From: Thermoleophilia bacterium
GTDB lineage: Bacteria; Actinomycetota; Thermoleophilia; Gaiellales; Gaiellaceae
Length of the DNA: 53,383 bases
NCBI GenBank assembly: GCA_020845695.1
Contig: JADLFG010000025.1
Coordinates: 1 to 53,383 of the forward strand
Direction of reading: 5' to 3'
Every line of letters starts with the position of its first letter. The stretch's first letter is position 1. A program made the translations under genes and the position numbers. Positions 50,068 to 53,383 of this stretch are shown in pieces. The notes under the pieces were generated by a model. It had not been told where the DNA came from and searched no databases. It saw only the letters and a list, made by a program, of their open reading frames with translations.

Positions 50068-51783
50068 TCAGCCGCGCCAGGCGTTCGTGATCGGCAGCCG
50101 CCGGTCGCGGCCGAACGCCTTCGGTCGCAGCTTCACCCCGGGCGCCGCCTGGCGGCGCTTGTACTCGGCCCGGTCGACGAGGTCGAGCACCCGCGAGACG
50201 TCCGCGGCGTCGAAGCCGTCAACGGCGAGCTCCTCGCGGGAGCGGTCGAGCTCGACGTAGGCCTCGAGCACCGGGTCGAGCCGGGCGTAGGGTGGCAGCG
50301 AATCGTCGTCGCGCTGGTCGGCGCGCAGCTCGGCGCTGGGGGCGCGGTCGATCACCGACTGCGGGATCAGCTCCCGGCTCGCCCGCTCGTTGAGATGGTG
50401 GGCAAGCCGGTAGACGTCGGTCTTGTAGACGTCCTTCAGGAGCGCGAAGCCGCCGGCCATGTCCCCGTACAGCGTCGCGTAGCCCACCGAATACTCGCTC
50501 TTGTTGCCGGTCGCGACGAGCAGCCAGCCGAACTTGTTCGAGAGCGCCATGAGCAGCGTGCCGCGCACGCGCGCCTGGACGTTCTCCTCGGCGATGCCCT
50601 CCTCGAGTCCCGCGAAGACCGGGGCCAGCACTGACCGGAACGCCTCCACGACCGGCTCGATCGGCAGCTCGTGGAAGCCGGCGCCCACGCTCTCCGCGAC
50701 GAGCCGGGCATCCCGGCGCGTGCCCTCGGAGGAAAAGCGGGACGGCATCGAGACGCAGACGACCCGTTCGGGCCCCAGCGCCTCGGCGGCGAGCGCTGCC
50801 GTCAGCGCCGAGTCGATGCCGCCGGAGCTGCCGAGGACGACCTCGCGAAAGCCGTTCTTGCGCACGTAGTCGGCCAGCCCGAGCTCGAGCGCGCGGCGCA
50901 TCTCTTCGAGCTCGCAGAGCGGCTCGGCGCTGGTCGCCCGGGCCGGCGCCGCCTGCGGCCGGGGCCGGTCGAGCTCGACGAGCGCGGGTGCTGGCAGCTC
51001 GCGCCGCTCGCGCGCGAGCGCCCGGCGGCGCGCGTCGCGCAGGCGGTGACCGACGGACGCTGCCGGATCGACATCGCAGACGAGCAGCGCCTCCTCGAAC
51101 GCGGGTGCGCGCGCGACCACCTCGCCATCCTGGTCGACGACCAGCGAGTGCCCGTCGAAGACCAGCTCGTCCTGACCGCCGACCGCGTTCACGAACGCGA
51201 TGAAGCAGACATTGTCGCGCGCGCGGGTGCGCAGCATTTGCTCCCGCTCCCTGCCCTTGCCGACGTGGAACGGCGAGGCCGAGATGTTGGCCACGAGGTG
51301 CGCACCGGCGAGCGCGAGGTCGGTCGCCGGCGGGCCCGGCTGCCAGATGTCCTCGCACACGGTCGGCCCGACCAGCGTCTCGCCGAAACGGAGCAGGAGC
51401 AGGTCGCGGCCGGCCTGGAAGTAGCGGTCCTCGTCGAAGACCCCGTAGTTGGGCAGGAAGCGCTTGCGGTAGATCGCCCGCACTTCGCCCCCGGCCAGGA
51501 CAGCGCAGGCGTTGAAAAGGTCGCGGTCGAGATACGGCACGCCGACGAGGCAGGCGATCCCGCGGGTCTCGGCGGCGACGAGCTCGAGGCTGCGGGCGGA
51601 CGCGCGCAGGAAGGCCGGCCGCAGCAAGAGATCCTCGGGCGGGTAGCCTGTCAGCGCGAGTTCGGGGAAGAGCACGAGGTCGGCGCTGCCCTCGCGTGCC
51701 AGCTCGAGCCACTCGAGGATCCGCTCCCGGTTTCCGTCGAGGTCGCCGACGGTGGTGTCGATCTGTGCGAGCGCGAGCCTCAT
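50068..51783 (-). CDS. nadE: Glutamine-dependent NAD+ synthetase
   Basis: 571 aa, two-domain form. The N-terminal nitrilase-like glutaminase has Glu in [15 protein letters not shown], Lys in [14 protein letters not shown] and the Cys nucleophile in VCEDIW. The C-terminal synthetase has the PP-loop [21 protein letters not shown] and [31 protein letters not shown]. Makes NAD+ from deamido-NAD+, ATP and glutamine. Start ATG 51783, 11 nt after TATCCT. Confidence 0.96.
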   Translation of the reverse strand: MRLALAQIDTTVGDLDGNRERILEWLELAREGSADLVLFPELALTGYPPEDLLLRPAFLRASARSLELVAAETRGIACLVGVPYLDRDLFNACAVLAGGEVRAIYRKRFLPNYGVFDEDRYFQAGRDLLLLRFGETLVGPTVCEDIWQPGPPATDLALAGAHLVANISASPFHVGKGREREQMLRTRARDNVCFIAFVNAVGGQDELVFDGHSLVVDQDGEVVARAPAFEEALLVCDVDPAASVGHRLRDARRRALARERRELPAPALVELDRPRPQAAPARATSAEPLCELEEMRRALELGLADYVRKNGFREVVLGSSGGIDSALTAALAAEALGPERVVCVSMPSRFSSEGTRRDARLVAESVGAGFHELPIEPVVEAFRSVLAPVFAGLEEGIAEENVQARVRGTLLMALSNKFGWLLVATGNKSEYSVGYATLYGDMAGGFALLKDVYKTDVYRLAHHLNERASRELIPQSVIDRAPSAELRADQRDDDSLPPYARLDPVLEAYVELDRSREELAVDGFDAADVSRVLDLVDRAEYKRRQAAPGVKLRPKAFGRDRRLPITNAWRG

Positions 51784-51899
51784 CGTCTCGCCGGAGGATA
51801 GCGACTCAGAGGCGAAAACGCGCGGCGCCCGACCAGGGGAGCTTCACGTCACGCCTTCGGGGGATACGCCCCCTACTCCTAATCGCCGATCCTCGCGGC

Positions 51900-53383
51900 A
51901 TGACCGCTACAGCATTCGAACTCGCAGCCGGCGTCAGCCTCGAGCCGATGGGCTGGACCGCCCGCCTCGGACGGGCGTTGAAGGAGACCCGTGAGCAGCA
52001 GGGCGCGTCGGCTCGCGACCTCGCCCGGGCCTCCGGCGGGCGCTTCACCGCCGGAGAGCTGAGGGCGTACGAGCGCGGCGCCCGCCCCGTTGGCGAGCGC
52101 CTCTCGCGCCTGCTCGCGGAGCTCTACGCGCTTGACCTCGGCGAGATCGCGCCTCCCCGCTCGTCGCTCGAGATCGACTTCCGGGGCGGCGTGATCGCGG
52201 CCGGCGGCGCGACGCGGCGTTTGGCGATCCGGGACGATCCGGTCCAGGACACGCTCAGCGCCTACCTCGACCTCGTGTGGGCACTCCGCGGCGGCAAGCG
52301 CACCGTGATGCCGCTGCGCGCCGGCGACGTGGACGCGCTCGCGGGGGCCCTTGACCTGGTCGAGGAAGCGGTCGTCGACGCGCTCGTCGAGTTGATGCGG
52401 ATCGGGCGGGAGGACGCACGCACGCTGGCCAACCTGCTACGCAAGAAGTCAATCGTGATCCCGGTCAGCATCGCGCTCTCCGCCGGCGTCGCGCTCGGAG
52501 CGGTGCAACTCACGGAGAGCAAGGCCTCGCTCGCGGCAGCCGGTCTCGGTAGCGCGGCCGACGGCATCGTGCTCGTCGACCCGCTCGCAGGCGCCGGCCC
52601 GTCCCCGCTCGGTGCCGGTGGCATGATCCTCCCCGACGGCACGATCGTCACATTCGGCGCAATCCCCGGATCCGACGCCAGCTCGGGCGAGGATCCGAGC
52701 TTCGAGCGCGGGACCGCCGCGATGGCGGCAGCCACCGCGGCGACCGCCCCCGACAGCGGCAGCGGCACGGGCCTCCCGGATACCCCTGACACCAGCGCGG
52801 GGCCCGGGCCGGCGTCCCCGGGTGGCAGCACCTCGTTGCCCGGCGGCCCTGACCCGATCGCGGGGCCGGGTCCGGATACCAACCTGCCACCGATCGAAGG
52901 CGACGCGGAGCCCGCCGCGGGAGTCGCGTCTCCCGCCCCGGGTGCGGCCAGCCAGTCCGGCGTCGACCCGTCCCTCGGGCTCGCGGGCGGGGCGCCGCCC
53001 GTCGAGCCGGGATTGACGCTGGTTGGCACCGACGGCGACGACACCCTCAGCGGCGCCGGTGGAAACGACACCATCGGCGGCGGAGCCGGCAACGACGTCC
53101 TGGCGGGCGAGGCAGGCGACGACGCCCTCGACGGCGACGCCGGCAACGACACCCTCACCGGCGGCGCCGGCGACGACACCCTCCAGGGCGGCGACGGCAC
53201 CGACACCCTCGACGGCGGCGACGGCAACGACACCCTCGACGGCGGCGACGCCGACGACACGCTCAGGGGCGGCGCGGGCAAGGATACGCTCACCGGCGCA
53301 GCCGGCTACGACACCCTCACCGGCGGCGCCGGCGACGACACCCTCCAGGGCGGCGACGGCAACGACACCCTCGACGGCGGCGA
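51900..53383 (+). CDS. XRE-type HTH / membrane segment / RTX-repeat protein (3' end cut by window)
   Basis: At least 494 aa in one open frame. Residues about 18-86 look like an XRE-family HTH ([48 protein letters not shown]). A predicted helical region follows, then one hydrophobic segment at about 184-203 ([20 protein letters not shown]). A Gly/Pro/Ala-rich linker runs from about 210 to 370. From there to the edge are nonapeptide-type calcium-binding repeats ([16 protein letters not shown]), at least 13 copies. RTX repeats normally fold outside the cell and HTH domains act inside, so a single-pass protein with an outside repeat domain is the simplest reading. Confidence 0.78.
   Translation, partial: MTATAFELAAGVSLEPMGWTARLGRALKETREQQGASARDLARASGGRFTAGELRAYERGARPVGERLSRLLAELYALDLGEIAPPRSSLEIDFRGGVIAAGGATRRLAIRDDPVQDTLSAYLDLVWALRGGKRTVMPLRAGDVDALAGALDLVEEAVVDALVELMRIGREDARTLANLLRKKSIVIPVSIALSAGVALGAVQLTESKASLAAAGLGSAADGIVLVDPLAGAGPSPLGAGGMILPDGTIVTFGAIPGSDASSGEDPSFERGTAAMAAATAATAPDSGSGTGLPDTPDTSAGPGPASPGGSTSLPGGPDPIAGPGPDTNLPPIEGDAEPAAGVASPAPGAASQSGVDPSLGLAGGAPPVEPGLTLVGTDGDDTLSGAGGNDTIGGGAGNDVLAGEAGDDALDGDAGNDTLTGGAGDDTLQGGDGTDTLDGGDGNDTLDGGDADDTLRGGAGKDTLTGAAGYDTLTGGAGDDTLQGGDGNDTLDGG

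Noticed and set aside
53010..53383. CRISPR-like or minisatellite array
   Set aside because: The repeats are short, in frame and encode GGxGNDTL-type RTX motifs; there are no unique spacers.

Overview
This is a very GC-rich, gene-dense stretch of a bacterial chromosome. The content points to an actinomycete-type genome, perhaps a deep branch such as Thermoleophilia: GTG and TTG starts are common, many genes seem to be read from leaderless mRNAs (a TANNNT -10 box 6-8 nt before the start codon), there is an ECF sigma/zinc anti-sigma pair, and short perfect palindromes are scattered through it. The phylum placement is inference. I see no rRNA, tRNA, CRISPR, transposase or phage gene.

Left third (1-27.4 kb), a catabolic island. 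On the minus strand a five-gene operon runs off the left edge. It encodes four subunits in the order of acetophenone carboxylase (HyuA-like, small zinc protein, HyuA-like, HyuB-like) and then a natural LivG-LivF fusion. It is driven by a near-consensus promoter (8225-8253) with two phased 16-bp operator-like sites. Two tandem IclR paralogues diverge from it. Next come a DUF6282-like hydrolase, an LLM flavin oxidoreductase sharing the same operator motif, a tightly coupled acyl-CoA dehydrogenase / CitE-like lyase / MaoC hydratase / class III CoA-transferase operon, a second CoA-transferase, a 3-oxoacid-CoA ligase (acetoacetyl-CoA synthetase type) coupled to an atypical thiolase, a crotonase and an SDR. 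A third IclR is coupled to a three-subunit molybdenum enzyme whose beta subunit carries the four-cysteine insert of 4-hydroxybenzoyl-CoA reductase, followed by a TetR regulator.

Together these suggest a route: (hydroxy)aryl methyl ketone -> carboxylation to a 3-oxoacid -> CoA activation -> thiolysis to acetyl-CoA plus (4-hydroxy)aroyl-CoA -> reductive dehydroxylation. Acetone or another methyl ketone is an alternative substrate.

Middle (27.4-40.3 kb), mostly housekeeping: a metallo-beta-lactamase-fold hydrolase, an ABC-2 exporter with a SixA-type phosphatase, an acyltransferase, a PhzF-like protein, a PfkB kinase with a small beta-propeller-like partner, a DsrE protein, a fluoride exporter (CrcB) with a DUF190 protein, a crotonase lacking both usual glutamates, a small membrane protein, LeuC/LeuD, a DapA-family lyase and an MscS channel.

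Right part (40.4-53.4 kb): an HtrA-type protease, an HMA metal-binding protein, the ECF sigma/anti-sigma pair, a small membrane protein, an HTH-TM-LytR_C protein, a MobA-like transferase with a 92-bp tandem duplication at its start, an amidohydrolase, an M16 peptidase, a class V aminotransferase, OsmC, a short TetR protein, NadE, and at the right edge an unusual XRE-HTH / membrane segment / RTX-repeat protein that is cut off.

Three families of short palindromic repeats (GGGGTCAGACCCC, GTGCCAGGCAC, and GGCCTGGCCCCGGG followed by CATGGCC) lie between genes, and in two cases inside coding sequence without breaking the frame.
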